This document shows positions 51,357 to 61,376 of a DNA stretch of 64,000 nucleotides, in pieces (within the stretch, counting starts at the first letter, position 1; each line of letters opens with the position of its first letter). Under the pieces are notes generated by a model. That model saw only the letters and a program-made list of their open reading frames with translations, was not told where the DNA came from and did no database searches. A program made the translations under genes and the position numbers. Location: NCBI GenBank assembly GCA_037349105.1, contig JAYJMM010000113.1, forward strand, positions 930,001 to 994,000, given 5' to 3'. Source of the DNA: Limnomonas spitsbergensis (taxonomy: Eukaryota > Chlorophyta > Chlorophyceae > Chlamydomonadales).

Positions 51357-54020
51357 ATGGCGGTCTTTAAGCCGTGTCCCCTAACTCTCCCCGACCTTCG
51401 GATGCAATGGGGCCCCAAGATCCACGCTCCTCACATCGCACGTCAGGCTCGGAGATCCTCTCAGCTCACGTCACGTTGCTACATAAGCATTGCGTACCTT
51501 CGCACAGTCCTAGAACACTTAAAACTTGGACTCAGCAATCCACTGATCCACAACTTTACTTCTGTCAACACTTGGCATGCACGCGGTCCGACCACCACCG
51601 TTGATCCAAATGCACATGTCACAATCAAGCTGGGTTTATAATTTCTCAACTTTGATTGGCAAGTCTCTCCACACGGCTTACCCGGAATTCCACTGCCGGG
51701 GCTTTGCTAAATCTTTACTTGGCAACTCTTCAAGTTGAGGGTCGCTGCGAAATGCTATTTTCAGTCTGTCAAGGGCAGAATTTGGCTTTCCAAACAACAA
51801 TTCAGATTCACAGCGCAAACAACGTTAGCAAGAACTGGTGACTGAGGCTGGTCAGGCAGAAACCGCGTTGTCCTTTTTTTAGGACACAGGAAAGGCGCTT
51901 CATATCCGTGGACGACTTCTTCCTCACGACAGTGACGGACGCCTACGGGTGAGCTCAGTGACTACACGCTGGTCGCAAGATCGTACACGTTAGGCTGCTT
52001 TCTGGATTATGGATAAGTAAAGCTTGTTTGGATATGGGCCTCTTGCCTTAGCTTCCGGGGCGCGTACCGGGAGATCACGTGGGGATTCACTTACCGTGTA
52101 TCTTTTGGAGACCCTCACGTGGCCAAGTAAGTTTTACGCCCCTTTTTAAGTTTCGGATCCAGCCGAAAGTCGTATTTTCTTTTCGGATACCGCCGAACCT
52201 GACATTTTTTCCTTCGAACGTCTTGGTCGTTTCTTGGACCATCCGAAGGTCCAATTTTTCTTTCAGCCAATTCCATTTTTTTTCGGTTGACGCCGAAACG
52301 GTTTTGTTTCTGTTCGGCCGTTTTTTGTTTTTCTCATATCAAACATGGATAACTTAGCACGGACGTGATTCTTCGCATACATCATGATCAGATGACATAG
52401 ATGGGCCACACAGTGGACTGCAGCCAGCCATGGGATGTCATGTCTCAAAAGCTTGGCCACACCATTGAGGGTGCCGGTGAAAACGGATGCACCATCGCTT
52501 GCAAACCCGACCACTTTCGTATGGTCGAGCTTGTAAGTTCAAAAAACGTCGGCGACACATTGGCAAAAACGCAGTCAGGCTTCGGCCTTCGGCCAAACCC
52601 AACCGTCGATAACTTGCGGCCTACGGCCGTAGTCACCCTTTTTTTCTTTCGGCTCTTGCAGAAAGCCCCCACCGGGACTTTCAGCTTTAATTATTTTCGT
52701 CCCAAAATCTGCGGCCGCCGATCGGCTTTAACTTCACTGTGCCAGACATAACATGTTGTCGTGGGAACCATTGGTCCGCGAAGTATGAGCCGCTTGGGTC
52801 GCCTCCTTCAAGGCCGCCAGTTGGGATGTGCCTCGCAGCCCGTCCATCATGATATATAGGTCATCCTTAGAGGACAGGATCCGGCGGGATGCCTTTGTAT
52901 TTCATGCCTTGATTTGGTGATCCAGACACTTCTGCTGAGCTGCGGCTGTATCCTCCGGGGGGGGGCTGACTGATTGGGCGGGGATTGGGAAAGCAGAATG
53001 CCGTGCACCGTGGTCGCCGGTGTTGCCCTTGGAGTGAATCGCGACGGCATCAACTGCACCCGCTGAATGGCAATGGATTGCGGCCTAGGCGGCCGGCCTC
53101 CCCCTTTTGGCCCTGGCCACTCAGCTGGTGCTTCAATCTTAACTGGGGCGACGACATGAAGGCCCCGGAGGTGAATGGTCGCTGGACCTTCAACCATAAT
53201 AAACGAGTATGTATACCATTTATCGTGAGCAAAACAAAGAAGAGAACGTGCAAAGCTGAATCCGAGTTGGCGCAAAAGCGGCAATATGAAGTCATGCGCA
53301 CAGTAGCATGGCCATGATCTCAAACATGAGGAGAGCTGATGAGGTTTAATGAAGCTTAGTTGGGCACTTCTGTCCTCCATACGGAGCATGACAATACCCA
53401 GCCTCGCAACCAGTGATAGCCCAGCTCTGAACTGCGACCATGCCAAGGACTCAGACCAGTAAATGTATTTATGTAATGAGTTTCAGTTCGGTCCATTTTG
53501 TACAAGAGTAACCAAGCCAAGTACTGCATGGGCCCAAGGGAGAAAGTGTTGTCACTCGATACTACCGTTATCATGACAGCTGTGTACTGCCTTCCTTTCC
53601 GGTTCCGGAATTCCTGACGTTTCTCGAATGTCGGTCTTTAGGCGGCAGTTAGTCACATGCGCGCTCCTTATGTGTTGGCATGAGGGAGTCAGGGTCCGCT
53701 CAGGGGCAGGGTCTGCTCAAGATCAATGCCCACTTAGGGTGGGGATCCGTTCAGGTCCATGGTCCGTTCTGGTTTAGGGTCCGGTCTGGTTCCGGCTTGG
53801 GTCAGACACGCCTCTGTTATTTTGCCTACTGCGGCATATATAGTGTGACCGCTCGCCATCTCATTTGGGACTTCATGCAATCTAGATCCGCACTCCCCTT
53901 GGATCAATGTACCTTGTTGTCCTTGCGCACTTGTACCGCGAGCACACTTAAGCTGTCCCTTTTGAAATTGGAATCCTCCGATGGGTCCAATGCCAATCCT
54001 GCTTTTTAGAACCATGCTTC
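51357..54020 (+). repeat. Satellite unit 20 (type D, dimer half 2, with B patch)
   Basis: Length is 2,664 bp. It carries the same type B patch as unit 18 (about 52,170-52,381), but its hAT frame is intact. The 94-codon frame is at 51357-51641. Confidence 0.94.
52263..52514 (-). pseudogene. hAT transposase-like fragment, unit 20
   Basis: This is an 83-codon minus frame with both motifs intact. The segment after HCVAH reads MYAKNH, as in type B, because of the B patch in this unit. Confidence 0.5.
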
Positions 54021-56682
54021 ATGGCGGTCTTTAAGCCGTGTCCCCTAACTCTCCCCGACCTTCGGATGCAATGGGGCCCCAAGATCCACGATCCTCACAT
54101 CGCACGTCAGGCTCGGAGATCCTCTCAGCTCACGTCACGTTGCTACATAAGCATTGCGTACCTTCGCACAGTCCTTGAACACTTAAAACTTGGACTCAGC
54201 AATCCACTGATCCACAACTTTACTTCTGTCAACACTTGGCATGCACGCGGTCCGACCACCACCGTTGATCCAAATGCACATGTCACAATCAAGCTGGGTT
54301 TATAATTTCTCAACTTTGATTGGCAAGTCTCTCCACACGGCTTACCCGGAATTCCACTGCCGGGGCTTTGCTAAATCTTTACTTGGCAACTCTTCAAGTT
54401 GAGGGTCGCTGCGAAATGCTATTTTCAGTCTGTCAAGGGCAGAATTTGGCTTTCCAAACAACAATTCAGATTCACAGCGCAAACAACGTTAGCAAGAACT
54501 GGTGACTGAGGCTGGTCAGGCAGAAACCGCGTTGTCCTTTTTTTAGGACACAGGAAAGGCGCTTCATATCCGTGGACGACTTCTTCCTCACGACAGTGAC
54601 GGACGCCTACGGGTGAGCTCAGTGACTACACGCTGGTCGCAAGATCGTCCACGTTAGGCTGCTTTCTGGAGTATGGAAAAGTAAAGCTTGTTTTGCTATG
54701 GGCCTCTTGCCTTAGCTTCCGGGGCGCGTACCGGGAGATCACGTGGGGATTCACTTACCGTGTATCTTTTGGAGACCCTCACGTGGCCAAGTAAGTTTTA
54801 CGCCCCTTTTTAAGTTTCGGATCCAGCCGAAAGTCGTCTTTTTCTTTTCGGATACCGCCGAAACTGTCATGTTTTCCTTCGACCGTCTTGGTCGTTTCTT
54901 GGAGCATCCGAAGGTCCAAAGTTTTATTTCAGCCAATTCCATTTTTTTCGGTTGACGCCGAAACGGTTTTGTTTCTGTTCCGCCGTTTTTTGTTATTCTT
55001 ATATCAAACATGGATAACTTAGCACGGACGTGATTCTTCGCATACATCATGATCAGATGACATAGATGGGCCACACAGTGGACTGCAGCCAGCCATGGGA
55101 TGTCATGTCTCAAAAGCTTGGCCACACCATTGAGGGTGCCGGTGAAAACGGATGCACCATCGCTTGCAAACCCGACCACTTTCGTATGGTCGAGCTTGTA
55201 AGTTCAAAAAACGTCGGCGACACATCGGCAAAAACGCAGTCAGGCTTCGGCCTTCGGCCAAACCCAACCGTCGATAACTTGCGGCCTACGGCCGTAGTCA
55301 CCCTTTTTTTCTTTCGGCTCTTGCAGAAAGCCCCCACCGGGACTTTCAGCTTTAATTATTTTCGTCCCAAAATCTGCGGCCGCCGATCGGCTTTAACTTC
55401 ACTGTGCCAGACATAACATGTTGTCGTGGGAACCATTGGTCCGCGAAGTATGAGCCGCTTGGGTCGCCTCCTTCAAGGCCGCCAGTTGGGATGTGCCTCG
55501 CAGCCCGTCCATCATGATATATAGGTCATCCTTAGAGGACAGGATCCGGCGGGATGCCTTTGTATTTCATGCCTTGATTTGGTGATCCAGACACTTCTGC
55601 TGAGCTGCGGCTGTATCCTACGGGGGGGGGCTGACTGATTGGGCGGGGATTGGGAAAGCAGAATGCCGTGCACCGTGGTCGCCGGTGTTGCCCTTGGAGT
55701 GAATCGCGACGGCATCAACTGCACACGCTGAATGGCAATGGATTGCGGCCTAGGCGGCCGGCCTCCCCCTTTTGGCCCGGGCCACTCAGCTGGTGCTTCA
55801 ATCTTAACTGGGGCGACGACATGAAGGCCCCGGAGGTGAATGGTCGCTGGACCTTCAACCATAATAAACGAGTATGTATACCAGTTATCGTGAGCAAAAC
55901 AAAGAAGAGAGCGTGCAAAGCTGAATCTGAGTTGGCGCAAAAGCGGCAATATGAAGTCATGCGCACAGTAGCATGGCCATGATCTCAAACATGAGGAGAG
56001 CTGATAAGGTTCCAGTGAAGCTTAGTTGGGCACTTCTGTCCTCCATACGGAGCATGACAATACCCAGCCTCGCAACCAGTGATAGCCCAGCTCTGAACTG
56101 CGATCATGCCAAGGACTCAGACCAGTAAATGTATTTATGTAATGAGTTGCACTTCGGTCCATTTTGTACAAGAGTAACCAAGCCAAGTACTGCATGGGCC
56201 CAAGGGAGAAAGTGTTGTCACTCGATACTACCGTTATCATGACAGCTGTGTACTGCCTTCCTTTCCGGTTCCGGAATTCCGGCCGTTTCTCGAATTTCGG
56301 CCTTTAGGCGGCAGTTAGTCACATGCGCGCTCCTTATGTGTTTGCATGAGGGAGTCAGGGTCCGCTCAGGGTCAGGGTCTGCTCAAGATCAATGTCCACT
56401 TAGGGTGGGGATCCGTTCAGGTCCATGGTCCGTTCTGGTTTAGGGTCCGGTCTGGTTCCGGCTTGGGTCAGGCACGCCTATGTTATTTTGCCTACTGCGG
56501 CATAGTGTGAACGCTCGCCATCTCAGTTGGGACTTCATGCAATCTAGATCCGCACTCCCCTTGGATCAATGTACCTTGTTGCCCTTGCGCACTGGTACCG
56601 CGAGCACACTTAAGCTGTCCCTTTTGAAATTGGAATCCTCCGATGGGTCCAATGCCAATCCTGCTTTTTAGAACCATGCTTC
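54021..56682 (+). repeat. Satellite unit 21 (type D, hybrid)
   Basis: Length is 2,662 bp. Sequence is D-type up to about 54,955. It then switches to the CTGTTCCGCC/TTATTCTTATATC version seen in units 13-15, and returns to D. The 94-codon frame is at 54021-54305. The hAT-containing minus frame is 142 codons (54751-55179). Confidence 0.94.
54751..55179 (-). pseudogene. hAT transposase-like fragment, unit 21
   Basis: This is a 142-codon minus frame, among the longest. It reads from VGFASDGASV through HCVAH into a basic tail and stops just past the conserved GGTAAGT site. It is the best D-type copy for comparison with hAT families. Confidence 0.52.
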
Positions 56683-57965
56683 ATGGCGGTCTTTAAGCCG
56701 TATCCCCTAACTCTCCCCGACCTTCGGATGCAATGGGGCCCCAAGATCCACGCTCCTCACATCGCACGTCAGGCTCGGAGATCCTCTCAGATCACGTCAC
56801 GTTGCTACATAAGCATTGCGTACCTTCGCACAGTCCTTGAACACTTAAAACTTGGACTCAGCAATCCACTGATCCACAACTTTACTTCTGTCAACACTTG
56901 GCATGCACGCGGTCCGACCACCACCGTTGATCCAAATGCACATGTCACAATCAAGCTGGGTTTATAATTTCTCAACTTTGATTGGCAAGTCTCTCCACAC
57001 GGCTTACCCGGAATTCCACTGCCGGGGCTTTGCTAAATCTTTACTTGGCAACTCTTCAAGTTGAGGGTCGCTGCGAAATGCTATTTTCAGTCTGTCAAGG
57101 GCAGAATTTGGCTTTCCAAACAACAATTCAGATTCACAGCGCAAACAACGTTAGCAAGAACTGGTGACTGAGGTTGGTCAGGCAGAAACCGCGGTGTCCT
57201 TTTTTTAGGACACAGGAAAGGCGCTTCATATCCGTGGACGACTTCTTCCTCACGACAGTGACGGACGCCTACGGGTGAGCTCAGTGACTACACGCTGGTC
57301 GCAAGATCGAACACGTTAGGCTGCTTTCTGGATTATGGATAAGTAAAGCTTGTTTGGCTACGGGCCTCTTGCCTTAGCTTCCGGGGCGCGTACCGGGAGA
57401 TCACGTGGGGAATCACTTACCGTGTATCTTTTGGAGACCCTCACGTGGCCAAGTAAGTTTTACGCCCCTTTTTAAGTTTCGGATCCAGCCGAAAGTCGTC
57501 TTTTTCTTTTCGGATACCGCCGAAACTGTCATTTTTTCCTTCGACCGTCTTGGTCGTTTCTTGGAGCATCCGAAGGTCCAAAGTTTTATTTCAGCCAATT
57601 CCATGTTTTCGGTTGACGCCGAAGCGGTTTGTTTCTGTTCGGCCGTTTTTGTTATTCGTCTAGCAAACATGGATGGCTTAGCACGGACGTGATTCTTGGC
57701 AGAAATCATGATCAGATGACATAGATTATGGGCCACACAGTGGACTGCAGCCAGCCATGGGATGTCATGTCTCAAAAGCTTGGCCACACCATTGAGGGTG
57801 CCGGTGAAAACGGATGCACCATCGCTTGCAAACCTGACCACTTTCGTATGGTCGAGCTTGTAAGTTCAAAAAACGTCGGCGACACATCGGCAAAAACGCA
57901 GTCAGGCTTCGGCCTTCGGCCAAACCCAACCGTCGATAACTTGCGGCCTACGGCCGTAGTCACCC
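56683..57965 (+). repeat. Satellite unit 22, truncated (type D)
   Basis: Only the first 1,283 bp of the unit are present. The sequence breaks at GTAGTCACCC, where other units continue into a T-rich run, and gag-like DNA begins at the next base. The hAT block is present (57413-57841) with a 3-nt insertion near 57,727. The 94-codon frame is at 56683-56967. Confidence 0.95.
57413..57841 (-). pseudogene. hAT transposase-like fragment, unit 22
   Basis: This is a 142-codon minus frame. A 3-nt insertion adds an Asn after HCVAH without breaking the frame. It is the last copy before the array breaks off. Confidence 0.5.
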
Positions 57966-59269
57966 GCGCAGACCGCAGAGACCAGCGGGATCGGCGCAGG
58001 CAGAGCCCGACCAGGAACGGCGGCGGCGGATCTGGCTCGGACCCCAGCATGTCAGGCTCGGAGGATACAGAGGGGCACGGCCCAGGCTCCGGCAGGGAAT
58101 CTGCGAGACACAGAAGGGAAAGGTTAGCCCAGGAGCAGGCGGAGACAAACATACGGCTGCAGCAACAGATGATCCTGCAGCTGGCTGGGGGAACGCGGTT
58201 CACCAAGATCCCCAACATTCAGGGCAATGTGCCAGTGCTGGACATGTCCCAACCGGGGGCAGTCGCAGCCAGGCAATACTGCCAGGCCTGCAGCTCATGG
58301 GGCTCGCACAACCGCCTGGCTTTATCGGACGAGCCGCCAGCCCTGGCAGTGGTGGCAGGAGAAATTGCAGGGTCTTGCCAGTCACCCTCAGCCATGGCTC
58401 TGTTGGTCCGCTCCTTGGTGGGCATGTGGACAGCCAAGCCAGCCTGCGTGGGGCCGCTGGTGGTCGCCATACGATCAGCACCCCAAGGAGACAAAGCCTC
58501 CAGGGAGGTCGAGCGGATCCAAGAGGCGTGGAGTGCCCCGGCGGTCGGGCCGCCCAGCGAGGTATCCTTACTCACCCTGTGGATCAGGGTGGTCCAAAGG
58601 GAGGTGGGCAAGCCAACTTCAGACGAAAGGGCAGCAATCACCGGCCTCAAGCTGGGAGTCAAGACCACCCTGGACCCAGGAGTCAAGCCGGAGGAGACGG
58701 TTGAGGCTTTCGCCCACAGGATCCTGTCCACGGCAGAGTTGCTGCAGATCTCCAGGGATGCACCAGACCACTTTGGCAGAAAGCACTCGGTCTCGCACAT
58801 GTTCTATGATGGGCTGCCAGTGGCCACCAGGGCCAAGCTGTGCGAGTTCAGGATGACTGTGCCCAACTACCTGTGCATGACCGATGAGGAGCAGATCACT
58901 GTGCTGACGCAGCAGGTGGTGCTGATGGAGAGGTTCGCCCTGGAAATGAGAGACCTGGTGGTCGCAGATCACAGGCCAGAGGCGGAAGAGACGGAAGAGG
59001 AGGACGAGACAGATGAGGAAGAAGAGACGGAAGAGGAGGACGAGACAGATGAGGAAGAGGAGACGGTAGAGGAGGAAGAGGCGGATGAGACGGGCGAGGG
59101 GAGAAAGCCGGCACGTTGGACACCTAGACCAACTCTGCCACCCGGCAGGGGGAACGGCTCGTTACAAGACCACTGGCGGGCGGGCTCAATAGCATCGCGT
59201 ACACCAATGACAGGGGAGAACCCAATGTCATCTCGCGAGCGGTCCATTGAAGGACCATGGTGGCGCTAG
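57728..59269 (+). CDS. Chimeric ORF: satellite sequence fused to gag-like C-terminal part
   Basis: The 513-codon frame is a fusion. Residues 1-79 come from satellite unit 22 and have no meaning of their own. From about residue 80 the sequence is retroelement gag-like: a basic, Gly-rich linker (RDRRRQSPTRNGGGG), a Gln/Glu-rich probable coiled coil (about 135-160), a folded, capsid-like helical region (about 190-400), and an acidic tail with three 12-residue Glu/Asp/Thr repeats (421-456). No CCHC knuckle, protease or RT follows. After the TAG at 59,267 the same frame stays coding-like for some distance but is interrupted by more stops, so the gene is decayed or truncated. The gag assignment rests on composition, architecture and association with repeats, not on a database match. 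The N-terminal part is missing here and a related piece lies inverted at 61,364-63,397. Confidence 0.5.
   Translation: MGHTVDCSQPWDVMSQKLGHTIEGAGENGCTIACKPDHFRMVELVSSKNVGDTSAKTQSGFGLRPNPTVDNLRPTAVVTRADRRDQRDRRRQSPTRNGGGGSGSDPSMSGSEDTEGHGPGSGRESARHRRERLAQEQAETNIRLQQQMILQLAGGTRFTKIPNIQGNVPVLDMSQPGAVAARQYCQACSSWGSHNRLALSDEPPALAVVAGEIAGSCQSPSAMALLVRSLVGMWTAKPACVGPLVVAIRSAPQGDKASREVERIQEAWSAPAVGPPSEVSLLTLWIRVVQREVGKPTSDERAAITGLKLGVKTTLDPGVKPEETVEAFAHRILSTAELLQISRDAPDHFGRKHSVSHMFYDGLPVATRAKLCEFRMTVPNYLCMTDEEQITVLTQQVVLMERFALEMRDLVVADHRPEAEETEEEDETDEEEETEEEDETDEEEETVEEEEADETGEGRKPARWTPRPTLPPGRGNGSLQDHWRAGSIASRTPMTGENPMSSRERSIEGPWWR
57965..57966. other. Array / retroelement breakpoint
   Basis: Up to GTAGTCACCC the sequence is satellite. 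From GCGCAGACC onward it matches the reverse strand of 61,611 and leftward. The switch is at a single base, with no target-site duplication, poly-A or terminal repeat visible. Confidence 0.85.
57966..58200 (+). repeat. Left arm of a 235-bp inverted repeat (gag-like)
   Basis: It matches the reverse complement of 61,377-61,611 over its full length with no indels and only a handful of substitutions, including the stretch encoding the Gln-rich coiled coil. The arms are about 3.2 kb apart. Confidence 0.9.
58988..59095 (+). repeat. Three 36-bp tandem repeats coding an acidic tail
   Basis: GAGACGG recurs at 58,988, 59,024 and 59,060, so the period is 36 bp (12 codons). The first two copies are almost identical and encode ETEEEDETDEEE. 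The third is diverged. Confidence 0.85.
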
Positions 59270-60266
59270 GCTTCCAACGAAGAGGAGGTGTCGGCCCTCG
59301 AGGGGCAGATAGACAGCCAAGAAGGGCTAAGGGGGAATAGGAAGCCCCTAGAACAGTAGTACGCGCTGAGCACTTGACGGAACCCACGCCATACCTGGAA
59401 GAACGAGCCGGTGCCAGCCCTAGGGGAACACCCCATGGGCGGCACGACTGGCACTAGTAGGCAGCAGGCAGTGGGCCGACGTCCAGCAGGACGTAGCCTA
59501 GTACTCAAGTAAAAAGCTTTCCCGATGTACCGTAGGAGCAGGAGCAGCGAGCCAAAGGAGTACATAGTGTCAACGGCTACAGCGCTGATTCAAGTAGTAG
59601 ACTTGCATGACAATTTTCTTTGAAGTAGAGATTGCCGCAGGGCCAACCAGCAGGGGCAAGACTAGGATAAGACACCGCTGCTACTGCACTCATCTCCTGT
59701 GGCCTAGGGCCAGGTGTCAACGGTGCATTGGGGCGAGAGCAGCGGACGGTCTGCGGTTGTCTGTGTGCTTGACTGAGGCCTTTGGATTGGAACGCTTCCA
59801 AGCGGTAGAACATGTGAATGCTGACAGTTTCTGAGGATTCTGTAGATTCTGACGGGTTCTGGATTTCTGACGGATTTTGATGGTTTTTTGAATTTACCCA
59901 AGCATGACACTGGTGACGGTACCGAATTATTTGTACCATGATCAGGCCAGAGAGAGGTCGGGAGGAGCCCAGAGGCCTTTGTCGAGTGTGCGTAACCGTG
60001 GGAGGACCTAGGGTTAGCCACGCATTTCAGTGAATTTTCTTTGGTGAATTTCCTTTTGTGGATGTCCTGCAGCACATTTCCTGCAGTGGATTTTCTTTCG
60101 TGGATTTTCTTTCGACTAGCTGGATTGCAGTCAGATGTGTAGGAGACTTCCGTGTTAGGGAACTGACAAGTGATGAGTGTACATATTTTCCGATTCCAGT
60201 TTCAGTACCACCCCTAGTCCGGCTCCCCACGCAAGCCCTGAGTGCTTATCGTGAGGAGCGGGGGGC
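59270..60266. other. Non-coding / decayed flank after the gag-like ORF
   Basis: I see no convincing gene in this interval. The first 250 bp continue the gag frame with in-frame TAG, TAG and TGA stops. Around 59,826-59,890 GATTCTG/TTCTGACGG motifs repeat loosely. At about 60,080-60,113 GTGGATTTTCTTTC is directly duplicated. No RT, integrase, tRNA or polypurine tract was recognised. Confidence 0.6.
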
Positions 60267-60498
60267 GAGTAAAGTAGGGGCGGTACCCACAGCTAGGGGC
60301 GCCCGGGTAGGCCAGCCTTCCCTCTTATACGGTACGCTGTACCAGGTTACCCCTTTACAGCCCTTGTACCTCCGCAGTGTAGTACAAGAGGCACGTGTGT
60401 ACAGGTGTTCAACCTTAGTTGTGAGTAGTTTGAGCCTATCTTAGGCAGTACTGACAGCTTACACCATTTTGGCACGGTTACTGCTTTATGGTGCGACA
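60267..60498 (+). repeat. 232-bp direct repeat, copy 1 (LTR-like)
   Basis: It is identical to 61,145-61,376 except for one or very few bases (TATCTTAGG versus TATCTAAGG at about 60,440). Read on the minus strand it begins TGTCGCACC, a typical 5' end for an LTR, but the other end (ACTTTACTC) lacks the usual CA. No matching target duplication is visible. It may be a solo-LTR-like remnant or part of a small non-autonomous element. Confidence 0.85.
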
Positions 60499-61144
60499 GC
60501 TGTCACGGTATAATGCAGTATACGTGCCAAAACCGTAGGGACCGCTGACGCGTCCCCGTAGACTCCGCAGCTTCCCTGCGGTGCCCCTTTTTAGGGTTAG
60601 GAGCCCAGCTTCCCAATTTCGGGAAGGTCTGAGGCAGGATTTCCCGTACTCAGTAAATAGGGCTTGCCGGGACCTTTGAATCCCGGCTTGCACGCTTGAC
60701 ATTTACTTCGTTCCTTTTAAGTGGACAGGCCTCTATTTGTAATCAGCACCGGCTATCATCCCAAGATATACCCTGTGAATACCAATAACGCCAGTACCAC
60801 GAGGGCACGAAGACGATCAAGCCTAGTTCGGCCTCAGAGCCGACATAGCAACCTAGTAATCCTCAGCTAGATGCCCAGCCCGACCTAGGACACCGCCCGC
60901 AGTCTACGGCTACGACATCCCCCGCTTCACGCGGTAAGTGACTCAGCGACCCGACAGATCAGCTATCTGAAGGGCCAGCAGTTTAGCGTTACAAGTGACC
61001 AGCTCCGTGTCTGTCATCTAGAAGTTCCAGCCACAGCTTAACGCGCTGCGCATCCGCGGCCAGTGTGTAGTCACTGAGTCCGCCCGTAGGCGTCCGCCAC
61101 TATGTGGGGAAGAAGTCCGCCACGGACCCGAAGCAAACCTCTCG
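60499..61144. other. 646-bp spacer between the direct repeats
   Basis: There is no convincing gene. It has short ORFs only, no tRNA-like fold and no clear primer-binding site or polypurine tract. Its right half contains the satellite-related segment described separately. Confidence 0.5.
60930..61135 (-). repeat. Diverged inverted relative of a satellite segment
   Basis: Read on the minus strand, 61,025-61,135 aligns with plus-strand satellite (for example about 41,250-41,365). It shares the exact 14-mers CGGACGCCTACGGG and CTCAGTGACTACAC and roughly four of five bases between them. A weaker match continues to TCACTTACCG at about 60,935, which is the satellite's splice-donor-like site. The two sequences must share an ancestor. 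Confidence 0.75.
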
Positions 61145-61376
61145 GAGTAAAGTAGGGGCGGTACCCACAGCTAGGGGCGCCCGGGTAGGCCAGCCTTCCC
61201 TCTTATACGGTACGCTGTACCAGGTTACCCCTTTACAGCCCTTGTACCTCCGCAGTGTAGTACAAGAGGCACGTGTGTACAGGTGTTCAACCTTAGTTGT
61301 GAGTAGTTTGAGCCTATCTAAGGCAGTACTGACAGCTTACACCATTTTGGCACGGTTACTGCTTTATGGTGCGACA
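61145..61376 (+). repeat. 232-bp direct repeat, copy 2 (LTR-like)
   Basis: It lies 878 bp from copy 1. Its right edge is exactly where minus-strand gag-like homology begins (61,377). The gag frame therefore runs a few codons into this repeat and stops at 61,364-61,366. Confidence 0.85.

Larger units (their letters stand above)
1..57965 (+). repeat. Tandem satellite array, unit about 2.67 kb
   Basis: The same sequence recurs head to tail about 21.7 times. Phased on the ATG of a conserved 94-codon frame, unit starts fall at 640, 3312, 5982, 8652, 11321, 13990, 16659, 19329, 22007, 24685, 27364, 30041, 32719, 35389, 38045, 40709, 43374, 46036, 48698, 51357, 54021 and 56683. The period is 2,669-2,672 bp in the left third, 2,677-2,679 bp in the middle and 2,656-2,665 bp on the right. 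The array is already in progress at base 1 (base 1 corresponds to 2673 of the next unit), so it continues to the left. It ends in mid-unit at 57,965. Neighbouring units are nearly identical while distant ones differ by many substitutions and indels, as expected for unequal crossover and gene conversion. A unit this long is unusual for a satellite and suggests a macrosatellite built from an amplified transposon-bearing segment. Confidence 0.98.

Noticed and set aside
1..57965. CRISPR array, rDNA spacer or telomere repeat as explanation for the periodicity
   Set aside because: The period is about 2.67 kb of continuous homologous sequence, with no short repeat-spacer pattern, no rRNA-like sequence and no telomeric hexamer or heptamer run.
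58219..58800. 193-codon minus and 209-codon plus ORFs over the gag-like fragment
   Set aside because: Shadow frames of the GC-rich gag-like sequence in other phases.
60499..61144. tRNA or snRNA gene in the spacer
   Set aside because: No cloverleaf, no convincing box A/box B pair and no Sm-site arrangement could be found by eye.
59270..61376. pol/integrase gene expected after gag
   Set aside because: I found no RT (YxDD), protease (DTG/DSG) or integrase (HHCC, DDE) motifs in any frame of this interval.
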